A stretch of 64,000 nucleotides of DNA from Fragilaria crotonensis (lineage: Eukaryota > Bacillariophyta > Fragilariophyceae > Fragilariales > Fragilariaceae), in assembly GCA_022925895.1 (NCBI GenBank), contig JAKSYS010000064.1:62001-126000 (forward strand), in the 5' to 3' direction. Of this stretch, positions 53,101 through 64,000 are shown one piece after another. The notes beneath the pieces are model-generated. The model did no database searches and was not told the origin of the DNA. It saw only the letters and a program-made list of their open reading frames with translations. How positions within the stretch are numbered: the stretch's first letter is position 1; each line of letters opens with the position of its first letter. The position numbers and the translations under genes were made by a program.

Positions 53101-55869
53101 CCAGCTGGGAACCAAACCGAACAATTTCGAAAACTCAAATCAAAGAGCGACGAGATTACGACCTTCCTGTGGACATGCCCCCTTACGCGACTCGAAACAT
53201 GGACGTTTTATTATGCCTGCTACCTTCCAAGTGTTGGTTATCCGTTAGCTTGCTCCTCCTTGACACGACAACGACTGGATCAGGTGCAGCGGAAAGCGAT
53301 GTCGATCATTGTCCCACGATGTGGTTTTAATCGGCATACCAAGTGCGAGATCCTCTATGGCCCTCTCGAGTTGGGTGGTGCAAACTTCCGTCATCTATAT
53401 GTCGAACAAGGAATCGGACAAGTGTCTCTATTTATGAGGAACTGGAGATTAAAATCGACAGCGGGGAAACTCCTCCGCATTGCGGTCGGATGGTTCCAAT
53501 ATCAAGTCGGTACCTCATATTCCCTTTTGGAGCGAGTTGACACGGTTCTCCCTCATCTAGAATCCAAGTGGTTGGCCTCGTTACGAGACTTCTTAGCTTC
53601 CATACAATCATGCCTTCAACTCGACAGTCCGGGTATTCCTAAGCTTCAACGTCATCATGACACACATATCATGGATGCTATATTGACGTCTGAGTGCTTT
53701 TCAGCATCGGAGATTCGACGACTCAACTATTGCCGCCTCTACCTTCAAGCACAAACAATTTCTGATCTCACAGAGGTTTCCGGGCGTTACTTGGATCGAG
53801 CGAAGTATGAAGGCCGCTTCTCGCATAAGAGTAGCTGCACTCATGGAATGTGGATCCACCAGCAACGCCCGTCGCCTGCGGAGTGGAAATTGTGGCAACG
53901 TGCGAATTTGTTGTGGAGTGATGAATCTGGGAAGTTACATCAGGCACTGGGTCCGTGGCTAGACACCATTGATAATCATCGTCAAACTCACTCAGCCTAT
54001 CAATTGAACACGAGTTTGTGGCTGCGAGAACACCAGGACTACAGACTGTGTAAAACGACGAAGAGGACCGAAGAAGGGCAGTACAGCTTTTGGAGGACTG
54101 GAAAACAGGTCGAATGGCATCAGATTCCTCTCGAGGCGGTTCCTGTGGAGGTTAGTCAAGTCGCAGCTGAGGAGTGGGTTGTAGTCGAGAGAAGTGTCGT
54201 TCGTGTTCTTCATCATCCCGTACAGGTGGCAACATTTGAACAATATGTTGAGGATCTTGAGCCATGGGAGTATGACTTATTATCCCGCACGAACCTACCG
54301 ACGGATCCCTTTTCGGTAGGACTCGCTTTATCTCACGGCGTACGAGGTGTCAGCGACGGGTCGGTATGGCTTAAGCAAATGGGTGCGTACGGATGGACGT
54401 TGAGCACGGACTTAGGAGAGGTCAGCTGAAGGGATGGGCCCAGCACCAGGAGCAAACCCGAATTCGTATCGGTCGAAGCGTATGGAATGTTGGCTATGTT
54501 GTGTTTCTTGAAGCGCCTCGCAGAGTTTACGTACCAACATGAACCGTGGCACGGTACACTAGCGACAGATAGTTTGAGTCTGGTGGAGACGGTACTTGGC
54601 ATTAAACGAAAACCATCCGTGATGGAAGCTGCCGCCTCGAACCGGAACCCGTGCAGCTCCCGTTGGATCCACTGAGTCCAGAATGGGACTTGATCGTTAA
54701 TATCCGTCGGTTGCTTTGCGAAATGCCGGGGCTCAGTCTGGAACATGTCCGCGGTCATCAAGATCGTCGCGGCACTTATCAGCAATTGAGTCTCATGGCA
54801 CAACTAAATGTGGATGCTGATGCCTTGGCTAACACTTTCCAGCGAGTACGGTGCGCTTCGACCTCATGCCTTGTTGACAGAGGAGGCCGGCGTTCATTTG
54901 ATTACACCAAAGGGAACGGTCACAACAAAATATAAAACCGCAATCCGACATCAAGCGACTTACGGTCCATTATTGGTCCATCTTCAAGCACGGAATGGAT
55001 GGAACGACAGTACGACGGAACGGATCAATTGGAAAGCTCACGCTGCATGCTTACACAAGAGAATCAAGAGACGAGACCACTTCATTAAGTTAGTTCACGA
55101 GATACTACCGACTAATCATCGGCAACATAGACGTGATCCCAGTCGACGAGGGTGCCCGGTGTGTCCGTGCGGTGATGAGGATTGGGACCATATCCTGCGA
55201 TGCGCGCATTCGAGTCGAGCGGCGTGGCGAGTGAACTTACTCGAGGTCCTTGGAAAGACTTGTGCCAAATGGGAAACTCGTCCCGGCCTAAGAACTATAC
55301 TTTTGGACGGTATCAAGGGTTGGTTCACGTGTGCGGACCCAGAGTCATACCAATTAGACACGGCGATCTATGACGACGAGTACGAACGCCTCATTACACA
55401 ACAAAACAAGATTGGTTGGAGACACATATTTCTTGGCAGATTCAGTTACGAATGGGTAGATTTGCAGGATGCTCATTATGCCACACGACCAAATTATAAT
55501 TCGAAGAAAAGCAAAAAAGGTTCTAAGTGGCAGGTTGCTATGATTGGGCGATTGTGGGACAATTGGTATCTGTTATGGGAAAGCCGAAACAATGATTTGC
55601 ACGGCGCAGACGCCAGGTTGAGCGCGATTGCGGACAGGAGGAATGCCTTACAAACGTTGAGAGAATTGTATGCGTTACGAAACATGTACGAACCGACTGT
55701 CCAGGAGTTATTGATGGAGGATGTTCGTGACCACGAAGCCAAGTCGACGTGGCATATAAAAACCTGGTTGCAGATCAATGAACCGATTCTGAGACTAAGC
55801 GTGAAGAGGGCGACTAAATTAGCGACTTCGGGGATGCGTTCGTTAAAGTCATATTGGGCAAAACGATAG
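50129..55869 (+). pseudogene. LINE ORF2: endonuclease, reverse transcriptase, RNase H, Cys/His tail; broken
   Basis: The endonuclease begins IIRLYSINVNGIS and ADIFCGQEHN near 50,160-50,290, with GDFNE near 50,710 and SDHRG near 50,925 as later active-site motifs. The linker (51,219-51,980) ends TSPSGLHLG, typical of the reverse transcriptase N-terminus. Motif A is INYDALACFDRM near 52,440, and motif C is AFVDDCNG near 52,768 in a shifted frame. The RNase H domain starts VSDGSVWLKQMGAYGW near 54,350 and ends VRGHQDRRG near 54,750. The last piece (54,808-55,869) carries CPVCPCGDEDWDHILRC, a CCHC-like motif followed by a helical tail. Breaks occur at least near 50,460, 50,750, 51,190, 52,010, 52,670, 52,800, 54,430 and 54,870. 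Confidence 0.82.
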
Positions 55870-56048
55870 GACATGATGAGGAAAAATCAAGTTTGTGGGG
55901 TCTAGCCTAAACCCAGGCTACGGTCTCACCGTGTGGGTCGAGCGTCTATATAACCCGGACACAGCGGCAGCACGTTAAATTAGATTTGGTGTTTTTCCTT
56001 GCACATCACTTCCTCTGCCCGTTGATAGTATGTGCACGTCTGAGTTTA

Positions 56049-56593
56049 GGGCCGTTCTTACGAATATGAAATCAAGCTCAATTTTTTTGAATTTTTTGAA
56101 AATCGTATCATGCGATAATCTTAGCTAAAATACATGTGGATCGTTGTTCTTACCATGATTTTTGTTTCGAATGGTATCATACGGTATCAGTTGCTTCATT
56201 CGAAATTGAGCCATTCAGATCCGTTACATGGCAGGTTTAGGCAATTGAAAATCATTTTTAAAACAATGTGTGGGATGCTATGTGTTTCCTAGGTCCAAAT
56301 GGTCATCATATTTTTCATTTAAGAGAAATGTCACCAAAGTGTCATTTTCTTGTAACATATGTTCATCATGTTTTTTGTTTAGGACATGTGTCACGTGATA
56401 CTCGAAAAGATTAGCTGGTATCACGTGATACCTTTTTTTACATGGGTCAAAAAAGGTAATCACAAAGTGGTATCATGATACCGACATGATACCACTCCCA
56501 ACCCGGATATTTGGAGTCGACACGTGATACCAACGGCTATAAACCCGGAGATGATGCCAAAAATCAAAAAAAACCCATTCGTAAGAACGGCCC
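56049..56593. mobile_element. Harbinger-type MITE with TTA target duplication
   Basis: The ends are GGGCCGTTCTTACGAAT and its perfect reverse complement, flanked by TTA on both sides. The GGGCC start is shared with the full-length Harbinger element at 29,078. Internally it carries repeated CACGTGATAC words and the palindrome GGTATCACGTGATACC near 56,415. It has no coding content and inserts just downstream of the LINE. Confidence 0.85.
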
Positions 56594-56596
56594 TTA

Positions 56597-56938
56597 CCAT
56601 TACTGTACATAATGATAAACTATTAGACAGTACACACTATACGACACGCGATATTTCTACTAGTCAGTCTCTCGCACATTTATGTAGTGATAGAACAACA
56701 GATAGTACACATATCGTTATCTGTAGCGGTAGACAGCATTGCGTATCTGTACCGTTTATAGATACACTAAGCAGTAGTCAGTGTCGTACAGTACTACCGT
56801 AGACACTTACCTAATGGGGGCGTACCCCGTAACGGTTAAGTCCTGGTTCTTAACCCGAACCTTACGCCTACCTGAGAGTCGACAGGTTCCGTTAACCCGA
56901 ACCCTATCACCAGGTACTCCAGTAGCCGTGCCAAACTC
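56597..56938. other. No gene seen
   Basis: Short spacer between two elements, with no protein-like frame. Confidence 0.3.
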
Positions 56939-56940
56939 TA

Positions 56941-59144
56941 TGGCTGGGTGCAGAAAAAAAGTCTTTTGGGTAGTAGCCATCGTAGATGTAGTATGCTATA
57001 ATTTTGGTTATCAATGAATCGAAGAGCGCTCGTTGAGGATTCCTCTATACATTTTGTATATATTCATGTTATGTAACATAATCCGAAATCGTTGCCGATG
57101 AGTGCACAATCGCATTCATGAAGAACACATCAACCTGAGGTCAGGCCTCCTTGACAAACTTGTAGTTGAAGTCAAAGGCACAGCGGTGAGTCTTGAACTG
57201 GCCAATAAGTTTTGTCAGTGCCACAGGGCCGTAAGTCCTGCAATCGTGTCCTGTTTGTTCATCAACTTGATTGGTATCGATTGCATGGTATGCCATCAAA
57301 TACTGCCGCGCTCGTCTTGCAAATCTTCTGATTCTAACCTTTGTTATTACTTCCTCTGACAGGCAAAAGCACACACTCTTCTTGAAGTTGTCCTTTCCCT
57401 TCTTGTCGCGTAAGCTTAGATTTCGATACGCTCCTTTTGCACAAGCCCAGACATATTCAACACCCTCGCCAGCAAGTTCTGCATGGCATTTTGGAGTCAA
57501 AGGACCGTGACACCAATACTCTTGGCAATGTATTGCAGCATTCCCTCTTCATTTATGAAATCATTGCACATGCCCATTATGTGCTGCAAGCTTGTGCGCT
57601 CATCAACTATTCCAAAGTCATCTTTCTTCCCGTCAGTGAGTACTGCTTCAAATTCTCACCGTCAATAAGTCCTCTTTCCCAGAGAATTTGTGACAAACCT
57701 TTTGCTTTCCCTTCCCATCCTTCTTTGATCTTTTCAACAGTCTTCGTGATTGCAATGTTGTGATGTCCACATAGTTCAACTAACTCCCTTTATTCTTTCC
57801 TTCGTTCCGACACCTTTTCCTCGCAGACTAAGTTCCAACTCGGAACGATTTCGTGGCGTGACAGTTTCCGTTCGAGTTGGATGTCAAATCGGCATTCTTC
57901 TCTCTCGCTCTCACTCATCCAGAATGGACCGGAATCAGAGGCGGAAAAAGAGTGATTGAATGCTTCGGGCTCAAGCACTCTTTGGAATGGTCGAGAAAGC
58001 CCTCTTCCTGTGTGATCAGAGTATCTCGCATCGCAGCTGCCTTGCCCCCGTAAGACCTGTTCATCCTATGTTGATTGAGGCCATCCGGACGTTTTTGAGT
58101 GGCCAGCACTATGGTCAAACAGGAACACAAAGTCAAAGGATGGGTGCATAACTTTAGCACATCCACAGCGTCCTCGAACTGGAGTACCATATGATTGTAG
58201 GCCCAATAGCCTTCACGGTTCTCGCCATATTCAAAAAGAACAAGAAAGGGAGACTTGTCTGCTGTCAGCGGTCGCTTCTCAGCACTTCCTAGGATCTCAA
58301 CTGCTGCCTCAGGATCAGCGTATGTCTGCCCCGCACGTTGAGCATTCACTTGGACAAGTATCTCTGGTGGAAGAGATCGGATAAGGCCATGTTCACGGCA
58401 AATGAATGCCGATATCATTGTACCACTTCCCTCATCCTTTGGGAGAAGAGGTCTTTCACCGCTCGGGCCAACCCACATCTTTGTCAGGAAAAGGAATTGT
58501 TTAAAAATTGCTTCGTCCTGACCGATGAAGATCACTGCCTTACTGTCGATTGGCTTTCGAACACTGAGGTTGCCTCCGAAGGGAAGCAAAAGAAGTTGCT
58601 CCTCAAAGTCCAACCTGAGCTGTTACCCAAAAGAAGTACCTCCGAGTCCGATTTTGAAATGTGTGGCGAAAGACTTGAAGCTGCGGTCCGCCTGCTGGAA
58701 TATCGACCAAATTTGGATCTGTGCTTGTGAGAGGAAGCATTTTATTCACCACTCTTTTCATTGAACTCAATGAGAACTTGATGTCGTCTCCGATTTGGAA
58801 CTTCATGTGCATATACATGAGCAGTTGCTCAGCTGGTAGCCATCTCCCATGCAATTGTCGTTCGCTAAAAACCCTCCGCAGACAAGTCAAGATAAAAGCA
58901 GATCCATTATGTTTGCCGTGTGCATCTAAAGTGGAACTGCTCATTGTGCACTTGATGTAGCTTTTGAGCTATAGATGCACACGGGAGGTGGATTTGATCA
59001 AAAGATAATTGATATCGAAGGTTAGTGTCAATGAAGCACGATGTTTGACGTGATGAGTGCATCGGCGGATGGAGTATAGAACCAACATGTCATACTATGG
59101 TCTACTGAGGCTACCCTAATTTCCCATTTTCTGCACCCAGCCAT
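56941..59144 (-). mobile_element. Tc1/mariner-like DNA transposon carrying a broken transposase
   Basis: The inverted ends are TGGCTGGGTGCAG and its reverse complement, flanked by TA on both sides (56,939-56,940 and 59,145-59,146). The minus strand encodes a DDE transposase of a type I recall as widespread in diatoms and fungi. The right subterminal region has a hairpin (CCGTGTGCAT...ATGCACACGG, about 58,915-58,990) shared with the short derivative at 29,319. Length 2,204 bp. Confidence 0.87.
57141..58850 (-). pseudogene. DDE transposase of the Tc1/mariner-like element, frameshifted
   Basis: Reading leftwards, the N-terminal piece has HGRWLPAEQLLMYMHMKF. The first catalytic region is VIFIGQDEAIFKQF with PLLPKDEGSGTMISAF. 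The second is FDHSAGHSK near 58,100, immediately followed in another frame by KRPDGLNQHRMN. Next come a conserved EGWEGKAKGLSQILWERG and NDFINEEGMLQYIAKSIG. The Glu-bearing segment is ELAGEGVEYVWACAK near 57,470, and the end is RRFARRARQYLMAYH near 57,280. The catalytic Asp, Asp and Glu are all still visible. At least three frame changes separate the pieces (near 58,600, 58,090 and 57,500-57,900), so the gene is dead but not ancient. Confidence 0.85.
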
Positions 59145-59146
59145 AT

Positions 59147-61286
59147 TGCTGAATTCCGTACAGTATTTCTAGTCCTGCAGTACACGATGCTGCTACGAAA
59201 ACACGTACTGAGTACTGATGCAACATCACGAACGACTGCCAACAGAAAAAACATTTTTGAAAATTCGGAGGAGAGGGAAAAATCCACGCGAACAAGACGG
59301 TCCAGCATCACTTTCAAAAATTTGCATCAGTCACGATATAACTGAGGAATCAACCAAAGTGATGCACTTTTATAAGGATCAAGATATTGTTTGGTTTGCT
59401 GCGTGTACATGTATGGCTGGTTTCATTGTTTTCTTACATGTCGTACAACTTATGTAGGCTCAGTATAAAATTTCAAGATGTAAAGATTTAGCACCTGACC
59501 CTGCATCCTCGCGCATCCAAACAACACGATTGACACCACACAAAAAAACGAGTTGTCGACCATGATGGTGCAGCAACAATTTCACCAACTTCCACTTCGA
59601 AACTGCCGACCCTTTTGATGCACCCAGGTTCAGTATCCATCTGATCACACTTTTCAACTTGCAAGGGTCGGCAGTTTGACCACAATGAAGACGCTACAGG
59701 CACATTACGAACGTTGGCTCAAAGTCGTCAAACAAAAACGATATGACAACGAAGGCCTGTTGGACACGACCTATTTTCAAGCAATCAATGCCCAGTTCCA
59801 ACTAATAAAGCCCTTGGATTTGCTTGATAGGGGCATGGTGCATGGTGAACCAAGAAATTTCTTTTTTGCTGCCGTGACAACACTTGATGGCTTTGCCACC
59901 AAATCTTACTCAAGTACTGGCCGCCGATTCCAACGAGCTGCAATACAATCTTGCAATTGGTCACTTCAAGTCACATTGTTTGAACCATAGCATTATCTCA
60001 AACTAAGGACAAAATTAACCTTCCAAATTGTCGTAACAATGAACCAAACGTCTTCTCAATGTGTCCTGGCTGACGAAGAAGTGTAGCACGTCACCTATCG
60101 TCTAGTACGAGGACACGCTCCGGACACCCGAAAGAAATCTGCCGCAAAGCCATTTGGTCATGACTTGACGCTAGTACAGCGTCGTGAAACTTGGAGAACC
60201 AAAACTGGTGGTTGGTGTGTTCCCTCCTGGATCAACAGGCACAGACACGGCTAGGTTGCTTTACAGAGCCAAGGCGCCTCAAATAGGTAAGGCAACAGGA
60301 ATGTGGATGCTTCCAACAACAGAAGAAGGATGACCATGTCTAGTTGCGTGTCGGTTAGGCATTTGAATGGATTTGTGGACAACAAGCGGACGTAGCGGCG
60401 ACCCTTCCATGACGTATGAAAGTCACATACTCAACAAACGCGATACTCGTGAAGAACTCAGAGTTTTGGACAGGGTTGGTGCTTCAAGCTATCATCAGAA
60501 ACAACTCGGAAACCGTGATTTGGTCAACGTTGAGCTATGGCTTCATCCGCTGCTTTCCCGGAGGCGGAGTTGAGTCACACATCCCTTGCAACTTTCTCCC
60601 AATCAGATGTTTGTCGCTTTATTGCTGCTGTCTGATGGGATACATCACGTCCACCTCAGGAATGGTATTGCTTGCAAGAAATAGAGGGACGTTGAAATTG
60701 AAGGCACCACTGTCAGTATTGAAGAAACTGTAATGGCTGGGGTAAACGTTGTTTGCAATTTGAAACGCTGGTACTCAGCAACCAAGTCTCTGAACTCAAA
60801 GAAATTCCCGATCCTGTTCAAGACTCGATCAAACCAGTATCTCGCAAGCATTTCCAAACAGAGATCCCCCCTGGCAAGCTGTCTCGATATTCCGAGGCAA
60901 TGAACGCCCTCCAACACTTCGGAAACGAAATTTTTTGGTGTCAGATGCGATTGAGTATAGCAGCGTGGGCGAGATGCGTGACTAAGCGTCTACATCGACG
61001 CATGTCGTTGAACTCTACATGGAGCGAAGAAGGGTTCAAAGGGAACCTCCTTGGTCAATGTTGATCCCAGCTTCGTGAATTGATTTGCATCTGCACCTGA
61101 AAAGTGTGTTTTTCTACTAATGAAGACCTGTGTTGGAGTTTGGAGTACAATATGATTGAGGCGAGGTGGTTGGAGATCGATGCGTCTCCCTTGTTTTTGA
61201 GAGCGTTGATGAAAAGATACGGATGTGTTGTCTGCAGCTAAATTTTTTTCATTACTGAGGCTACGTGCTCCAACGATATGCAGTCT
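59147..61286. other. 2.1-kb stretch without a supported gene
   Basis: Frames at 59,676-59,990, 60,416-60,733 and 60,753-61,064 have a faint protein-like look and may be pieces of one decayed coding region on the plus strand, perhaps from a transposon. I recognise no motif. Confidence 0.3.
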
Positions 61287-61289
61287 CAG

Positions 61290-62962
61290 GAGGTTCCGGA
61301 ATTTTGGCTTTTTCCTGTATTCGGAGTACTGCACCACGTCGAATCTGCAGATTTCCCACGTGATAAATCATGCATCATGCTATCATGAAGCAAAAAGAAT
61401 CCATGCTACAAAACGTCAATCGCGACCACGACAAAAAGTTTATCCAATGATAAAATGTCACATCGATTGATGCAACAATTCAGGCATATAAATAGAACGT
61501 GTATGACTTCATAATAGAGGTTTTACTGTGTAGGGATAAACGAATATTCGGTTCGACTGAAACGTTTCGCTTTTATGTGAAGCATTTCGCTTAAGCGTTT
61601 CGCTTCCACGAAGCGTTTCGCGTCAGCATTTCGCTTCAGTGACCCGTTTTGCATTAATAGGGTTTTTCCTCTTGCAGGACCTCGTCGCAGAGACGAATTG
61701 GAGCACGGAGGTTCCGGAATATTGACTTTTTCACTATACTGGAGTACTGTACACTGTACACGCTGCATTATCGAATGCTTCCTCTCTACCGTAGTAGGTT
61801 TTTCATTGTTCAATGGATGGACAAAGCCATGACAATCCGAAACGTCAGCATCGGTTCTGTCATATGCGATAAATTGATGTGAAAAAGATATACATGGTAC
61901 ATCTACCGACTTGAATAGGATGACATTTTAAAATCTGTCCGTTTCTTATTTAGGGGTAATGACAGAAAATGATAAATTTGGACTGAAGCATTTCGCTCTC
62001 TTGAAGCAAACGCGGAAGCGAAATGCTTCGTGGAAAGCGAAACGCTTCCAGATTTTACTCCCGTGGAAGCGAAACGCTTCAACCAATAGCGAAGGAATGA
62101 GCTCGTCCAGCCCTACGATATAGACCGTGCTCCAATTCGGTTCTGCTACGAGGTCCTGCAAGAGGAAAAACCCTATTAATGCAAAACGGGTCACTGAAGC
62201 GAAATGCTGACGCGAAACGCTTCGTGGAAGCGAAACGCTTAAGCGAAATGCTTCACCTAAAAGCGAAACGTTTCAGTCGAACCGAATATTCGTTTATCCC
62301 TACACAGTAAAACCTCTATTTTGAAGTCATACACGTTCTATTTATATGCCTGAATTTTTGCATCAATCGATCTGACATTTTATCATTGAATAAACTTTTT
62401 GTCGTGGTCGCGATTGACGTTTTGTAGCATGGATTCTTTTCGCTTCATGATAGCATGATGCATGATTTATCACGTGGGAAATCTGCAGATTCGACGTGGT
62501 GCAGTACTCCGTATACAGTAAAAAGCCAAAATTCCGGAACCTCACGGTCTATATCGTAGGGCTGGACGAGCTCATTCCTTCGCTATTGGTTGAAGCGTTT
62601 CGCTTCCACGGGAGTAAAATCTGGAAGCGTTTCGCTTCTACGAAGCATTTCGCTTAAGCGTTTGCTTCAAGAGAGCGAAATGCTTCAGTCCAAATTTATC
62701 ATTTTCTGTCATTACCCCTAAATAAGAAACGGACAGATTTTAAAATGTCATCCTATTCAAGTCGGTAGATGTTAGTAATGGACCAAGTATATCTTTTTCA
62801 CATCAATTCATCGCATATGACAGAACCGATGCTGACGTTTCGGATTGTCATGGCTTTGTCCATCCATTGAACAATGAAAAACCTACGGTAGAGAGGAAGC
62901 ATTCGATTATGCAGCGTGTACAGTACTCCAGTATAGTGAAAAAGTCAATATTCCGGAACCTC
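61290..62962. mobile_element. Self-nested foldback element: outer copy
   Basis: The outer element consists of 61,290-61,707 plus 62,547-62,962, about 834 bp. It has terminal GAGGTTCCGGAAT inverted at the other end and a CAG direct repeat on each side (61,287-61,289 and 62,963-62,965). Each half carries clusters of the palindromic word GAAGCGAAACGCTTC and variants. No coding frame. An inverted copy of the same element splits it. Confidence 0.85.
61708..62543. mobile_element. Self-nested foldback element: inner inverted copy
   Basis: This 836-bp copy starts GAGGTTCCGGAATATTG and ends in the inverted form. It is flanked by ACG on both sides (61,705-61,707 and 62,544-62,546). Its own uninterrupted centre (around 62,119-62,141) is the reverse complement of the site it inserted into in the outer copy, so the pre-insertion target is directly visible. 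The two copies are nearly identical. Confidence 0.88.
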
Positions 62963-63009
62963 CAGGATGAAACCAGCCATATGTGATATGCTTTTGCTAG
63001 ACGTGATAC

Positions 63010-63608
63010 TACCACATAAAAAGTGCCTGGAGCCGTTTCGACCGCTGGAGCCGTTAAACAGGGTTTTTTCGCCTCCTCCTACAAAGAAGTCACTCAATTT
63101 CAAGAAATTGATAGCACTTGCTATGGAAGAGTTGATCTCTGATATACAATATAACAATGTTGTCTGGAGCAGTGAAGAAACCAATTTGTAGACTGGGTTG
63201 TAAAGCTCACTGGAAGTTGAGGGGTGGCAGTTTTTCTCCCCTCGGGAATTTCACCCCATTGATCGCGTACCACCAATAGGGAAAAACTCTGTAGGAGTAG
63301 AAAACACGTACAAAAAATCATAGTCAAATGGGGTGAAAATTCTCAACCGATGCCAAAAAAATGTCTTAAGGTATGTATACATTTAAATGAAGTGCCTGGA
63401 GCTGTTAAATTCTAAAATGAGCGTCACATGTTCAGCAACAACTTCATCAATTCTTGCTCTGGTAAAAGAATGATTAATGTTCTGGATAGCCAAGAACATT
63501 ATACAGCATTTGTAAGCAAACAGAATTGAAATCAAAGCATTTTTGAGCAAGATATCTTTAGTCCACAACGGGGTGAAAGTAACGGCTCCAGGCACTTTTT
63601 ATGTGGTA
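63010..63608. mobile_element. MITE-like element with 28-bp perfect inverted ends
   Basis: TACCACATAAAAAGTGCCTG at 63,010 opens a 28-bp arm repeated as its reverse complement at 63,581-63,608. Partial internal copies of GTGCCTGGAGC lie near 63,390. No target duplication is resolved, and no transposase. Confidence 0.72.
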
Positions 63609-64000
63609 CCACTTCGCGCACCACCCTGTAGAAAAGAGAGTGGGACAAGATGTTTCTGTTTGTCTGAAGTTTTCTGAAGTTGGGTGCATCGCACCCGTTC
63701 ACTATATAATTGATGTATGTACGTATTGTCTAGTAGGATAATTCTTCCGGTAGGTCGTATCCAACCTTTAACGGTAGAATTTCTGCTGTGAACAAATCGT
63801 TCGACATGGGAATGGATATAGCATATGTAGTAGACCGAGTAGAACTACGGTACAAGTAGCATCCACGAAGGACACGAAGTTCCACTGTGTTTGAAACTTG
63901 GAAGTGAGCGATATGCTGCACCTGTCCGACGTTTTTCGAAGTCACTTTTTTATAAGTACAGCTCCGAGTACATAGTAACCAGAAAGAGTCGTTATTAAGT
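63609..64000. other. Window end, no gene seen
   Basis: No supported feature. Confidence 0.3.

Larger units (their letters stand above)
47027..55980 (+). mobile_element. LINE with apurinic endonuclease, reverse transcriptase and RNase H; inactive
   Basis: The order is ORF1, then an ORF2 with endonuclease, reverse transcriptase, RNase H and a C-terminal Cys/His motif. This is the layout of RNase H-bearing non-LTR retrotransposons. There are no long terminal repeats. The element is about 9 kb. Frameshifts and stops split both reading frames into a dozen or more pieces. Neither a poly-A tail nor target duplications are obvious, so the exact ends are uncertain; the right end is set shortly after the ORF2 stop at 55,869. 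Confidence 0.85.

Noticed and set aside
59676-61064. Decayed transposase
   Set aside because: Only a faint protein-like pattern is seen and no catalytic motif could be named.
61560-62690. Iteron clusters as a replication origin
   Set aside because: The iterons belong to a duplicated mobile element; nothing else points to an origin.

Overview
The window looks like nuclear DNA of a diatom, most likely a raphid pennate. I infer this from the mix of intron-poor protein genes, short GT-AG introns (68 and 74 bp), secreted proteins with proline/threonine-rich linkers, a diatom-type copia fossil, and LINE and DNA-transposon proteins of kinds I associate with diatoms. I recognised no tRNA, rRNA or CRISPR array.

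Host genes lie mainly in the first 37 kb. A BIN4-like topoisomerase VI accessory protein (3.3 kb) is followed by three large housekeeping genes: SIL1, the ER Hsp70 exchange factor (minus strand), TAF2, a TFIID subunit (plus strand), and a GMC oxidoreductase (minus strand). SIL1 and TAF2 are divergent. TAF2 and the GMC gene converge, and their coding ends overlap by 17 bp. Around and beyond them lies a dispersed family of secreted cysteine-rich proteins at 4.4-5.4 kb (minus), 18.2, 22.8, 25.6 and 35.2 kb (plus), with a decayed copy at 24.1-25.0 kb. Its members share a leader (signal peptide, then an acidic/aromatic motif ending in R-x-L in four of five) joined to a variable proline-rich linker and one or two extracellular modules. 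The R-x-L recalls the processing site of diatom biosilica proteins. Three members carry an almost identical C-terminal module.

From about 29 kb onward the window is mostly transposable elements. A full-length but dead PIF/Harbinger element (29,078-33,565) carries perfect terminal inverted repeats, a TTA target duplication, a second gene, and a nested 629-bp element. That nested element is a deletion derivative of a Tc1/mariner-like transposon whose coding copy sits at 56,941-59,144. A LINE with endonuclease, reverse transcriptase and RNase H occupies about 47.0-55.9 kb. Many short inverted-repeat elements lie between them, several with clear target duplications. The most striking is at 61,290-62,962: an element of about 835 bp with an inverted copy of itself inserted near its centre. 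Another insertion (44,439-45,737) can be proved from an empty site in a second repeat copy 3 kb away. Intergenic DNA is conspicuously rich in GTAC words.
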